In this document: piece by piece, positions 5,023 to 5,343 of the stretch
Position numbering within the stretch: the first letter of the stretch is position 1
Layout of the letters: every line of letters starts with the position of its first letter
NCBI GenBank assembly: GCA_022736535.1
Contig: DZCT01000360.1
Coordinates: 1 to 5,343 of the forward strand
Length of the DNA: 5,343 nucleotides
Direction of reading: 5' to 3'
Source of the DNA: Desulfatirhabdium butyrativorans
GTDB lineage: Bacteria; Desulfobacterota; Desulfobacteria; Desulfobacterales; JAIFKL01
Translations under genes and position numbers: made by a program
The notes under the pieces: model-generated
The model's database searches: none
Seen by the model: only the letters and a program-made list of their open reading frames with translations
Told to the model about the DNA's origin: nothing

Positions 5023-5343
5023 TATTCCGAAAGCTTCTTCAGGATATAACCCAGTTCTGCAAAACCGATTTTGCCGTCTCCGTCCGTGTCCGCATCGGCA
5101 TAAATGCCCTCCGGCTGCATTCCCGCCAGAATTTTCAGCACGGTTGCGGCATCCCGAAGATCAATCGCACCGTTGCCGTCAACATCGCCGGGGACTTTAT
5201 CTGTTGTCATCATCCACAGTTCGTAGCCGTATGTGTCATCGGCGGCTCCGAAGAAAAGCGTCCTGTTCACGCTGATGAGACCGGAAGGATATGAACCGCC
5301 CCTGTCAAGCCGAATATCCTTGACTATAACAGTGCCGGCTTCT
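5022..5343 (-). CDS. C-terminal end of an ELWxxDG-repeat protein with dockerin-like EF-hands (5' end off window)
   Basis: The frame is open from the right edge (first complete codon at 5342-5340) to TAA at 5024-5022, 106 visible residues; the GTG at 5270 is only an internal Val. The first part (EAGTVIVKDI, GGSYPSGLISVNRTLFF, YGYELW) is one unit of the ELWxxDG repeat found in tandem in large exported surface proteins. After a short TTDKVPG linker come two calcium-binding EF-hand loops: DVDGNGAIDLRD, with D/D/N/A/D/D at positions 1,3,5,7,9,12, and DTDGDGKIGFAE, with D/D/D/K/G/E. Helix segments AATVLKILAG and LGYILKKLSE follow the loops. This is the duplicated layout of a type I dockerin, which in cellulosomes binds cohesin. 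Outside cellulosomes such ends are common on secreted proteins and may serve calcium-dependent folding or docking. The gene is convergent with the STN/PDZ gene. Signal peptide and repeat number cannot be seen. Confidence 0.85.
   Translation of the reverse strand, partial: EAGTVIVKDIRLDRGGSYPSGLISVNRTLFFGAADDTYGYELWMMTTDKVPGDVDGNGAIDLRDAATVLKILAGMQPEGIYADADTDGDGKIGFAELGYILKKLSE

Overview
This window looks like chromosome from a mesophilic, mid-GC proteobacterium-like anaerobe. Desulfobacterota of the Desulfonema / Magnetoglobus kind is my best guess. That rests on gene style (archaeal-type phosphoglycerate mutase, ELWxxDG-repeat protein with a dockerin-like end) and on several dispersed palindromic repeats that I recall from such genomes. 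No marker gene settles the taxonomy.

Layout. (1) Positions 3-692 hold the 3' two-thirds of hemA (glutamyl-tRNA reductase), whose 5' end lies off the left edge. (2) Positions 693-1756 form an AT-richer accessory block. Its last-30-bp-of-hemA sequence is duplicated (35 bp, 663-697 and 816-850) around a 118-bp spacer packed with dispersed repeats. A tightly coupled two-gene module follows: a small acidic protein (873-1157) and a PIN-domain nuclease (1154-1657). It has the form of a toxin-antitoxin pair. A 14-bp perfect inverted repeat (701-714 / 1720-1733) brackets the block. (3) Positions 1757-3664 hold a two-gene metabolic operon, apgM-like phosphoglycerate mutase followed by a nicotinamide/nicotinate-nucleotide adenylyltransferase-like gene, coupled by an ATGA overlap. 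Both genes are broken as written: apgM by one in-frame TGA at a position where the family has glycine, and the adenylyltransferase by one extra A in an A9 run that cuts off its second nucleotide-binding motif. (4) Positions 3645-3711 form a long imperfect inverted repeat. It precedes a stand-alone IS630-type DNA-binding domain (3751-4239) with no DDE catalytic part. (5) Positions 4258-4929 encode a secreted protein with an STN-like domain and a PDZ domain, only 18 bases after the HTH gene. (6) Convergent to it, at 5022-5343 on the minus strand, is the C-terminal end of an exported ELWxxDG-repeat protein finishing in two EF-hand (dockerin-like) calcium loops. Two hairpins lie in the convergent gap.

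How it fits together. hemA and the apgM/adenylyltransferase pair are housekeeping metabolism (tetrapyrroles, lower glycolysis, NAD). The module between them looks like a later arrival, possibly transcribed from a promoter made of the duplicated hemA tail. The most interesting points are the repeat architecture around the PIN module, the clean single-base lesions in two adjacent operon genes (real decay, recoding or sequencing error), and the orphan IS630 DNA-binding protein placed directly upstream of a PDZ protein.
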